This document shows positions 30,165 through 39,200 of a stretch of 64,000 bases of DNA, one piece after another (position 1 is the stretch's first letter; each line of letters starts with the position of its first letter). This DNA comes from Gemmatimonas sp. (GTDB lineage: Bacteria; Gemmatimonadota; Gemmatimonadetes; Gemmatimonadales; Gemmatimonadaceae): positions 1 to 64,000 of the forward strand of contig JAABRL010000014.1 of assembly GCA_011390935.1 (NCBI GenBank), read 5' to 3'. The notes beneath the pieces were generated by a model. That model searched no databases, was not told where the DNA came from, and was given only the letters and a program-made list of their open reading frames with translations. The position numbers were made by a program, and so were the translations under genes.

Positions 30165-31886
30165 GTGCTCCTCGAGCTCCGCCTGCGCAACGTCGCCGTT
30201 ATCGAAGCCGTGACCCTGCCGCTCGCTGGCGGGCTCAATGTGCTCACCGGGGAGACGGGCGCGGGAAAATCGCTCATCGTGGGCGCGCTCGGTCTGCTGC
30301 TCGGTGAACGGGCAGCGGCCGATCGCATTCGCGCGGGGCAGGACCGCGCCACGGTCGAAGCGACGTTCGACGCGCGCGGTCTCGACGAGGTGCGCGCCTG
30401 GCTCGATGCGCGCGGCATCGACGCCGAAGATGAAACGCTCATTCTCAAGCGCGAGGTGTCGAGCGCCGGTCGCTCGCGAGCATGGGTGAATGGCACGGCC
30501 GTCACGGTCGCCGTGCTGCGAGCACTCGGCGCGCAACTCATCACGGTGCACGGCCAGCACGAGGCGCAGCAACTGCTCGACGCCGCCGCTCAACGCAGCG
30601 TGCTCGATGCGTACGCAGGCGCCACGGAACAGGCAGCGCGTGTCTCCAGTGCCCATGCCCGGGTGCTCGCCGTTCGTGAGCAGCGTGCGGCGCTCGAGGC
30701 ACGTCGTGTGGCTGCGTCGCAACGCGCCGACTACCTGCGATTTCTCGTCGATGAGATCGACTCCGCGAAGCTGCAGCCTGGCGAAGACGAGCAGCTCGAC
30801 GCGGAGCATCGGCGATTGGCGCACGCCGAAGAGTTGCGGAGGACCGCCGAAGAGATCGTGGGTACGCTGCAGGGAGATGACGGCGCGGTGCTCGATCGGC
30901 TCGGGAGCGTGCAGCGTGCACTTGGCACACTGCAGCGCATCGATCCATCGCTCGAGCGCTTGCAAGCGAGCAGCGACGCCGCCTACTACGCGCTCGATGA
31001 GCTGGCGCGCGAGCTGGCAACGTACGCCGACGGCATCGAGGCCGATCCGCTGCGGCTGCGCGAGGTCGATACGCGGCGCGCGTTGCTGCATGCGCTGCTG
31101 CGGAAGCACGGCCCGACGGTGTCCGACGTGCTCGCGACGGCCGAGCAGGCGCGTGCCGAACTTGCGCTCGTGGATGACATCGAGTCTGCACGCGCGACGG
31201 TGGAGCGTGCGCTGCAGCAGGCACTCACGGAGCATGCCGCTGCCGCTACCGAACTCACAACGTTGCGCACGGCCGCAGCGGCCACGCTACGCGAGGCGGT
31301 GAGTGCGCTGCTGCCGGAGCTTGGCATGGTGGACGGCCGCTTTCTCGTGCAGCTCACGACGCTGGCGGAGGCCGGCGCGTACGGCGCCGAGCAGGTGCAG
31401 TTCCTCGTCGCGCTCAACGCAGGGATGGCGCCCGGCCCACTCGATCGTGTCGCCTCGGGCGGTGAGCTGGCACGCGTGATGCTGGCGGTGAGCACGGTGC
31501 TCGCACGGCTGCAGGCAGTGCCCACGCTGGTATTCGATGAGGTCGATGCCGGGGTCGGCGGTGCGGTCGCGTGGCAGGTGGGCGCGCTCATGCGTCGCGT
31601 GGCAGCGCACCATCAGGTGCTGGCGATTTCACACCTCGCGCAAATCGCGGCGTGCGCCCATCACCATGTCGTCGTGCGCAAGGCTCGCACCGATGGGTTC
31701 ACCACGTCGGATACGGAAACGGTGCAGGACGACGCACGGGTGCTGGAGCTGGCGCGCATGCTCGGCGGTGACGCGGAGCGGGAAGTGAGTCGTGCGCACG
31801 CGCGGGAGCAGCTGGAGCGTGGTGCGGCGATTGGCGACGCCGCCCCGACCGCGAGGGTGCGTCAGCGCCGCGGGAAGCCGCGATAG
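30165..31886 (+). CDS. recN: DNA repair protein RecN
   Basis: LLELRLRNVAVIEAVTLPLAGGLNVLTGETGAGKSLIVGALGLLLGERA, HGQHEAQQLLD, VASGGELARVMLAVSTVL, LVFDEVDAGVGG; AAGGAG SD. Confidence 0.94.
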   Translation: MLLELRLRNVAVIEAVTLPLAGGLNVLTGETGAGKSLIVGALGLLLGERAAADRIRAGQDRATVEATFDARGLDEVRAWLDARGIDAEDETLILKREVSSAGRSRAWVNGTAVTVAVLRALGAQLITVHGQHEAQQLLDAAAQRSVLDAYAGATEQAARVSSAHARVLAVREQRAALEARRVAASQRADYLRFLVDEIDSAKLQPGEDEQLDAEHRRLAHAEELRRTAEEIVGTLQGDDGAVLDRLGSVQRALGTLQRIDPSLERLQASSDAAYYALDELARELATYADGIEADPLRLREVDTRRALLHALLRKHGPTVSDVLATAEQARAELALVDDIESARATVERALQQALTEHAAAATELTTLRTAAAATLREAVSALLPELGMVDGRFLVQLTTLAEAGAYGAEQVQFLVALNAGMAPGPLDRVASGGELARVMLAVSTVLARLQAVPTLVFDEVDAGVGGAVAWQVGALMRRVAAHHQVLAISHLAQIAACAHHHVVVRKARTDGFTTSDTETVQDDARVLELARMLGGDAEREVSRAHAREQLERGAAIGDAAPTARVRQRRGKPR

Positions 31887-33463
31887 ATCCGCAGTTCGAG
31901 TCGGTCGCGTACCAGCGATGGCACGATCACACCCGACGCGTTCAACGCGACCTCATGCGAGAACATGATCTCCACGGCGCGGCGCGAGTTGCCACGCACG
32001 AACGGCGCGAGCGTGGAGTACGTGATGCCGATCGCACCAAACTGTGCCGAACCGGATGGTGTGCGATACTCCTCGCCGTCCGCCGTCACGTACGTATCGC
32101 CGCCCATGGTGCGCCGCGCCCAGGTGGCCGAGACACCGAGCTTTTCGCCAAGGTTGATGCGCGGCGCGATCTCGAAATCGAATCGCTGTCCGAGTGAGCG
32201 GCTGGCCGCCTGTGGCCTTGAGGTGAAGAACACATCGGGCAAGCCCGCGCCAGGCAACCGGACGACGGCCTGATCCGGACGCGGCATGGTACTGCGTGCC
32301 GTGACCGAGACCCAGCCCCACTTGCGCCACACCGCGTCGGCGGTGGCGCGCAGCAGCAGCGCATTCACGCCCTCGCCGGTGGCGAGCGCGAAGGGTTCGT
32401 TGGCTTGTGCGCTGCTGGCCGTGCCGAAGCGCCAGCCGGCTGAGGCGAGCACGCGCACGCCGCTGCGGCCGCTCGTAAGCCGCGCCGCCTGATTGGCGCG
32501 CCAGGTGTCGAACAGCAGCACGCGCGCTTCGAGGTCCACGTCGCCCATGCCGGCTCGAAAGGCGCCGCCCAGCGTATCGGCGTTGAGGCCGAACGCCGAG
32601 TCCTGCGCGAGCGACTGCAGCCCCTCGGGGCCGTAGACGAGGGTAGCGCCGAAGGGGACGTCACGCCGCAGCGAGCTGAAGCCGTACTCGGCAAATGCGT
32701 CGCTCAGCTCGGCGAGCGACTCGCCAATGGCCCGGTGCTCCGGGCTGCCAGCGACCGGCACAACCGGGGCGCCGAGCGTGGTCGTACCGTCACCGTAGAC
32801 AGCCAACCACGAGGTGGCGAAACGCTCGGTGCGGCTCAACAAGGCCTCGGCGGCCGCGGGGTCGGCGCGAATCACATCGCATACGTCACCGGTCCCACCG
32901 CCGCCGCACGTCGCGATGGCATCGGACAAGGTGGTGCGCGCATCGGCCAGTCGGAAGAAGACGCCGCCATTGTCGATCGCGGCCTGGCCATTCGTGAGCG
33001 CCGGGTTGGCGCCCACGTTGGCGTCCACGCCGTTGCGGTTGAGCACGAGCCGTGCATCGTGCACCACTTCCACGTACGGCACCCGCACCCCGAGGCTGAC
33101 CCGGTCAGTCAACCCCAGCTCGGCCTGCAACAGCGAGGTCGTGCGACGAACGGCGCCGCTGGCCTCGAGCGGACCGAGCGTCAGCCCGAAATCGCTGCGC
33201 CCCAGCAGGCTGCGAATGCCGGTCTCTGTCTCCGCGAGCACGGGTAGCTGCGCGGGCCCGAAGGACGGCGTACTGACGCCGCGCAGCAGTTGGCCGACGG
33301 TACCATTGCCGAGCAGGCGTCGGTCCCACTGGTCCCACGTGCCGCTGATCGACAGGCGCCAGGTGCGCGCCGGAACGGGCACCGCGTCTTCCCCCAGTCC
33401 AGCAACGGCTTGCGCCTGCAGAGCACGGCCAGCGGTCGCGATGAGCGAAAGCGCCACGGCCAC
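31862..33463 (-). CDS. predicted secreted/outer-membrane protein of unknown function
   Basis: Signal-peptide-like N-terminus (VAVALSLIATAGRALQAQA; exact start uncertain) followed by alternating amphipathic segments; overlaps recN 3' end convergently by 25 nt. Confidence 0.6.
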   Translation of the reverse strand: MAVALSLIATAGRALQAQAVAGLGEDAVPVPARTWRLSISGTWDQWDRRLLGNGTVGQLLRGVSTPSFGPAQLPVLAETETGIRSLLGRSDFGLTLGPLEASGAVRRTTSLLQAELGLTDRVSLGVRVPYVEVVHDARLVLNRNGVDANVGANPALTNGQAAIDNGGVFFRLADARTTLSDAIATCGGGGTGDVCDVIRADPAAAEALLSRTERFATSWLAVYGDGTTTLGAPVVPVAGSPEHRAIGESLAELSDAFAEYGFSSLRRDVPFGATLVYGPEGLQSLAQDSAFGLNADTLGGAFRAGMGDVDLEARVLLFDTWRANQAARLTSGRSGVRVLASAGWRFGTASSAQANEPFALATGEGVNALLLRATADAVWRKWGWVSVTARSTMPRPDQAVVRLPGAGLPDVFFTSRPQAASRSLGQRFDFEIAPRINLGEKLGVSATWARRTMGGDTYVTADGEEYRTPSGSAQFGAIGITYSTLAPFVRGNSRRAVEIMFSHEVALNASGVIVPSLVRDRLELRIYRGFPRR

Positions 33464-33718
33464 GGTGAGCGGCCGACGCAGTGCCGCGGAGTGCGTGGGG
33501 AGCGTACGCGCGAGGCGTACCAGCGCGAAGCGAAAAAGCGTGCGGCGAGGAGGCAGAATCGGACCGGAGAACAGCGAAAAGGGGGACTGCGCCGAGACAC
33601 GCTCCGCCTGATGGAGCTGTGGCGCTAGATTCGATCGAGCTTAGCCCGTCCGCCACATGGCGTCAACGCGACCAGCCGCAGGGTTGTAGCGTGCCTCGCT
33701 TCCAGGAGTTCCGTCCTC

Positions 33719-35503
33719 GTGCCTTCCCGTCCGATCCCGTCCATTCCGTGGCAGACCACGGGCAATCACTGGCTGTCGCTGCCGTGCATCCATCCGGCGG
33801 ACGGTGCGGTGTACGCGCTGGGCGTGCTCCATCGCGGCGCGCGAGCAGCGATCGAGTTCGCGGGCGCGGCGGATTTCGAGCAGGGCGTCGGACAGCCGCT
33901 GCTGCGGCCGGTGGTGCGCGTGGACGGCGTGGTGCGCGAACTTGCCGCGGAGGGCATCGCGTGGGAGCGGGCTGTGGGGTGGCTGCCGACGTTCACCTGC
34001 GTCGTGGGGTCGCTGCTGCTGCGCGGCACGATCTTCGCCCCGTATGGCCGTGATGCGGACATGGCGGGCGCGGTGTATGCGGTGACCGTGGAGAATCGCG
34101 GTACCACGGCGCACGAGGTGGAAGTGGCACTCGTGGGACAGCTGGGGCATCGGCAGCAGCGGGTGCGCACGGCGCGCGCGTTCGACGACGCGCATCGGGT
34201 GGTGTGCGTGGATGATGACATGCTCGTGCTCGAGGGCGCGGCGATTCCGGGCGTCGCGGCCGTCGCCATCGGTGCCGACGGGCCGGCGGTGTGCGAAGTG
34301 GGTGGTGAACTCGCGCCGCTCTTCGCGATGCGCCGCGCGTTTCGCGTGGATCCGGGACAGTCGGTTCCGTGTGCGTTCTACATTGCCGTCGGGCCGGAGC
34401 GTGACGGCGCCTGCGCGACGGTGCATGTGCTACGCCGCCGCGGCTGGCGCACCCTGCTCGCCGCCACGCGTGAGGCGTTGCAGCAGCTGGAGCAGGCCAC
34501 GGGCAACGAGGCCGTCGATCGACTCGTCAATCGGAATCTGCTGTTCGCGTACTTCTACGGCGTGGGACGCGGCCTCGATGACGCGCACTATTATCTCGTG
34601 CGTACGCGCGCGCCGTGGCACAGCGTCGGCGCGACCGTTCGCGACTGGGAAGCGCTCATGTGGACGCTGAGCGCGGTGCAGCTCGCCGATACGGGACTGG
34701 CGCGCGAGCTGCTCGTGCGAACGTGCGAACTCCACGGCTACGCGCCGGGGCAGGGCGTGCACTATCTCGACGGCACGCTGTTCGAGCCGGGCTTCGCGAT
34801 CGAAGGGGCCGCGGCGTACGCCATTGCGATCGATCGCTACATTCGGACCACCAACGACGATCAGATCGTGGAGGAACCGGTGGTCGCCGACACGTTGTAT
34901 GTGTCCAGCGATGATCTGGCGGCGCGTCGCGACGAGCGGCTGGCGCTGTACAGCACCGAGGTCAGTCCCGGCGGCGCACCGGTGCGCTACCCGTTCACGT
35001 TGCACGGCAACGCCGTGGTCGCCGCGGCGCTCGATGTGCTCCGCCGCACACTCGATGAAGAAGCGGCGCGCGACGTGGAGGATCCCGAAGCGGTCCGCGC
35101 GGCGATTCGTCGCCACTTTGCGCAGGACCGTGGTGGCAAGGCGCAGCTGGCGGCCTCGGTGGATCTCGCGGGGGGGAGCGATCAGAGCGATGATCCCGCG
35201 GCGTCCGTGCTGTGGCTGCCGCTCTACGACGCACTCGACCGTGACGATTCCCTGTTCCGGCGGACGGTGCGCGCAGTGCCCGCGCATGAGGGGGGGCTGG
35301 TGCGGGAGATCGCGCGACTGCTCGGGCCTGATGGTGGTGAGGTGCTGCAGTGGCTTCGCCGTGCGCCACTCGATCAGGGCATCGCGGCCACGGACGTGGA
35401 CGCGGAGGGACGGGCCACGGGCGATGGCGGCGATGCGGCGTTGGCGGGGTTGCTCGCGTCGACCGTGTGGTACGCCATGCACGCGCTCGGGTTACGCGGC
35501 TGA
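33719..35503 (+). CDS. uncharacterised six-hairpin glycosidase-like protein
   Basis: HSVGATVRDWEALMWTLSAVQLADTGLARELLVRTCELHGYAPGQGVHYLDGTLFEPGFAIEGAAAYAIAIDRYI resembles alpha/alpha-toroid glycoside hydrolases. Confidence 0.55.
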   Translation: MPSRPIPSIPWQTTGNHWLSLPCIHPADGAVYALGVLHRGARAAIEFAGAADFEQGVGQPLLRPVVRVDGVVRELAAEGIAWERAVGWLPTFTCVVGSLLLRGTIFAPYGRDADMAGAVYAVTVENRGTTAHEVEVALVGQLGHRQQRVRTARAFDDAHRVVCVDDDMLVLEGAAIPGVAAVAIGADGPAVCEVGGELAPLFAMRRAFRVDPGQSVPCAFYIAVGPERDGACATVHVLRRRGWRTLLAATREALQQLEQATGNEAVDRLVNRNLLFAYFYGVGRGLDDAHYYLVRTRAPWHSVGATVRDWEALMWTLSAVQLADTGLARELLVRTCELHGYAPGQGVHYLDGTLFEPGFAIEGAAAYAIAIDRYIRTTNDDQIVEEPVVADTLYVSSDDLAARRDERLALYSTEVSPGGAPVRYPFTLHGNAVVAAALDVLRRTLDEEAARDVEDPEAVRAAIRRHFAQDRGGKAQLAASVDLAGGSDQSDDPAASVLWLPLYDALDRDDSLFRRTVRAVPAHEGGLVREIARLLGPDGGEVLQWLRRAPLDQGIAATDVDAEGRATGDGGDAALAGLLASTVWYAMHALGLRG

Positions 35504-35512
35504 GGCATGGGC

Positions 35513-35540
35513 GCGGGGCGTGATTGTCTGCGCCCCGCTT
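35513..35540 (+). terminator. intrinsic-terminator-like hairpin upstream of tRNA-Gly
   Basis: GCGGGGCG-tgattgtctg-CGCCCCGC-TT. Confidence 0.55.
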
Positions 35541-35576
35541 GTCGCCCGGACGCACTCGGGGTTATGTTAGGCGCAC

Positions 35577-35649
35577 GCGGGAATAGCTCAGTTGGTAGAG
35601 CACAACCTTGCCAAGGTTGGGGTCGCGGGTTCGAGTCCCGTTTCCCGCT
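35577..35649 (+). tRNA. tRNA-Gly (GCC)
   Basis: GCGGGAATAGCTCAGTTGGTAGAGC...CCTTGCCAAGG...GGTTCGAGTCC...TTCCCGC; anticodon GCC. Confidence 0.95.
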
Positions 35650-35708
35650 CTTGTTGGCGTCGTTCGACTGTCGTCAATGCTGCATTTCATCGATCGGAGC
35701 AGGACGGG

Positions 35709-35732
35709 GGAGCGGGCAGGTGCCGCTCCTTT
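35709..35732 (+). terminator. terminator-like hairpin between the two tRNA genes
   Basis: GGAGCGG-gcaggtg-CCGCTCC-TTT (further T run after CGCG). Confidence 0.5.
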
Positions 35733-35745
35733 CGCGTTTTCGGTG

Positions 35746-35829
35746 GCCCGGATGGCGAAACCGGTAGACGCGGGGGCCTTAAAAGCCCCTTCCCGCAAGG
35801 GGGTGCGGGTTCGAGTCCCGCTCCGGGCA
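35746..35829 (+). tRNA. tRNA-Leu (UAA)
   Basis: GCCCGGATGGCGAAACCGGTAGACGC...CCTTAAAAG...long variable arm...GGTTCGAGTCCCGCTCCGGGCA; anticodon TAA. Confidence 0.95.
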
Positions 35830-35852
35830 CTCATCACGAGCAGGAGTACGGC

Positions 35853-36074
35853 GTGCGGACAGTGCGTGACGCGCGGGGCACCAACTGGATCTGCCTCGAA
35901 CTGCCAGAAGTGCCGGTCGAACAGGTGGCGGCCGCGTCCTCCATTCAGCCAGTACCCGTGGCCGTCGAGTGCAACTCCGGCGCCGAGCGGGCCATCATTC
36001 TCGTGGCCGACGATTGGGCCGAGGCGCTGTCCGACGCGGCGCTCATCGAGACCATCGAAGCCGCCTTGCGCTGA
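35853..36074 (+). CDS. small hypothetical protein
   Basis: VRTVRDARGTNWICLELPEVPVEQVAAASSIQPVPVAVECNSGAERAIILVADDWAEALSDAALIETIEAALR; SD GCAGGAG before GTG. Confidence 0.6.
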   Translation: MRTVRDARGTNWICLELPEVPVEQVAAASSIQPVPVAVECNSGAERAIILVADDWAEALSDAALIETIEAALR

Positions 36075-36109
36075 GCCCCCGCACGGCGCACCTTGGCGGG
36101 GAGTTCGGA

Positions 36110-36129
36110 ACATGACGGTAACGTCATGT
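36110..36129. promoter_or_regulatory. perfect inverted repeat upstream of pcs-mcr (candidate operator)
   Basis: ACATGACG-GTAA-CGTCATGT, between TTCGGA (36104-36109) and TGTATT (36127-36132) or TATTGA (36129-36134). Confidence 0.6.
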
Positions 36130-36207
36130 ATTGAGATTTGAGAGGAAGCCCGTCCGTCGTGCCACCGCTGCGTGGCAGGGCGGTCGGCGCGTATATCGAC
36201 CTGACGG

Positions 36208-39200
36208 ATGCGGCGCTGGCGCTGCATCGCGAGTCCTGACGCACCACGCTCCTACGGGGTTCGGGTGGCATCGACCAACGGCACGGCGCAACCGGCGGCG
36301 GTCTCTCCGCCGCATCCCTCCAACAATCCCCTTCGCACGCGTGCGGACTGGGAGGCGGCGCGTTCCGCCTGCAGCGACGATCCCGGCGCCTTTCATGGCG
36401 ACATGGCGACCGCCACGCTGCATTGGTTCGATCCGACGCTCGGCGAGCGGGGGGCGTGGATCGCCCGCAATGCACACGGGGAGTGGCGGGGCTGGGATGC
36501 GCAGACTCTGGCGCCCGTCTCGGGCGTGCGACCCTCCGCGTGGCGTCCATTCGAACGTGCCTTCAACGACGACGACGCACCCTGGTATCGCTGGTTCGCC
36601 GGCGCGCGCACCAATGCCGCGTTCAACGAAATCGATCGCCACGTGTTGTCCGGGCACGGTGAGGAGGCGGCGTTCCTCGTGGAGGGTGACCGATGGGATC
36701 AGTCGCGCGGCGACGGGCGCGGCGCTCCGGTGGTCGCCTATCCGATCTCGCGAAAGGCGCTGCTGATCGACGTGGCCAAGGCGGCGTTGGCGTTGCGGGC
36801 GCTCGGCTTGCGCATCGGCGATCGTATCGCGCTCAATCTGCCGAACATTCCCGCGCAGGTCGCGTTCACCGAAGCCGCCAAGCGGCTTGGCATCATCTAC
36901 ACGCCCGTGTTCGGGGGCTTCTCCGACAAGACGCTCGCTGACCGCATTCACGATGCAGGCGCGCGCGTGGTGATCACGGCGGACGGTGGATGGCGGAATG
37001 CGCAGATTGTGCCCTTCAAGGCGGCCTATACCGATCCGGCGCTCGACCAGTACCTCGCCGCCGATCGCGCGATCGCGGTGGTGCGCGACACGGTCCACGC
37101 ACTCACGCTCGAGCCGGCACACGCCGAGCAGATCACGGAATCGGCGGCAGCGGCGGTCGCGGGCGAGATCACGGTGGAGCGACGCGACGCCATGCGCGGT
37201 GTCGGTCGTGCGCTGAGCGCACTCACGGAGAGTGGCGCAATCGACGCGGCCGTGGCCGGTCGTGTGCGTACCGCGGTGGCGCGTGCTCTTGTCGATGCGG
37301 GCAGTGCGGTGGAGCGCGTGGTCGTGGTGCGATACACCGCGCAGGCCGATGTGCCGTGGCGCGAAGGGCGCGATATCTGGGCCGACGCACTGCTCGGCCC
37401 CGCACTCACGCAGCTCCTTGACGCGGCGCGCGCACTCGGGCACGACGTGGCCGACGAAGCCGCGCTCCGTGCGCTTCCCGATGTGGACCTCGTGCGCGTG
37501 ATCTGGTCGATCGTGCCGCCGGAGCCGGTCGACGCGGAGTTTCCGCTCTTCTTCATCTACACGTCCGGCTCCACGGGCAAGCCGAAGGGCGTCGTGCATG
37601 TACATGGCGGGTACACGGCCGGCGTGGCGCATACCATGCGCGTGAGCTTCGATGCGCAGCCGGGCGATGTCATGTACGTGGTGGCCGATCCGGGGTGGAT
37701 CACGGGGCAGAGTTACATGCTGTCAGCCGCGCTCACCACGCGGGTCACCAGTGTGCTCGCGGAAGGCGCGCCGGTGTTCCCCTCGGCCGGTCGGTTCGCG
37801 TCGATCATCGAGCGGTACGGCGTGAAGATCTTCAAGGCGGGCGTGACCTTCCTCAAGACGGTCATGCAGGACGCGCAGAACGCCGAAGATGTGAAGCGAT
37901 ACGACTTGTCCTCGCTCAAGGTCGCGACCTTCTGCGCCGAACCGGTGTCGTCGTCGGTGCAGCAGTTCGGCATGGATCTCATGTGCCCCTGGTACATCAA
38001 CTCGTACTGGGCCACCGAGCATGGCGGCATCGTCTGGACGCACTTCTACGGCAACGAGGATTTCCCGCTGCGCGCCGACGCGCACACGTATCCGATGCCG
38101 TGGGTCATGGGCGACGTGTGGGTGCCCGATGGGACGCCGGACGCGGAGGGGCGGCTGCCGGCGCGTCCGGCCGAGCTCGACGAGAAGGGCGAGATCGTGA
38201 TTCGTGCGCCGTATCCGTATCTCGCGCGCACGATCTGGGGTGATGTCGAGCGCTTCGCGGTCGAGGACGGAGCCGTGGTGCCCGCCTGGCGCGGCGATTT
38301 CTCGCGCTACCGCAGCACGTACTGGAGTCGCTGGCAGGGCACCTGGGCCTACACGCAGGGCGACTTCGCGGTGCGATACCCGGACGGTGGCTTCTCACTG
38401 CACGGCCGCAGCGATGACGTGATCAATGTGTCCGGGCATCGCATGGGCACGGAAGAGATCGAAGGCGCCATTCTGCGCGACAAGCAGCTCAACGCCGATT
38501 CGCCCGTGGGCAATGTGATCGTCGTTGGCGCGCCGCACCGCGAGAAGGGACTCACGCCACTCGCGTTCATTACGCCGGCCGCGGGGCATCGGCTCACCGC
38601 GGACGATCGCCGCCGTCTCATCGAGTTGGTCCGTCAGGAGAAGGGAGCCGTGGCCGTGCCCGAGGATTTCCTCGAGGTGCCGGCGTTCCCCGAGACGCGC
38701 AGTGGCAAGTACGTACGCCGACTCGTGCGCGCCCTCGTGGACGAGCAGGACATTGGTGATACGAGCACGCTGCGCAATCCGGAGTGTGTGCCGGAGCTTG
38801 CGCGCGTGATCGGTGACTGGAAGGCGAGACAGCGTGTCCGCGAGGAGCAGCGCATCCTCGATCACGGACGCTACTTCCGCGTGCACTATCATCCGGTCGG
38901 TTTGCAGCAGGGTGTGCCGGTTCGCGTTGCGCTGGTCACGGTGACCAATCCGCCGGTCAACGCGCTCAACGAGCGCTCGCTCGATGAGCTCGTCACCGTG
39001 GTGGAGCACCTGTCGCGACGCGATGACGTGATCGCCGTGATCTTCACCGGCGACGGCACGTCATCGTTCGTGGCTGGCGCGGACATTCGGCAGCTGCTCG
39101 AGGACGTGCATACGTATGACGAGGCGGTCACGCTCCCCAACGTGGCGCATCTCGCGTTCCGCACCATCGAACGCATGAACAAACCGTGCATTGCGGCAAT

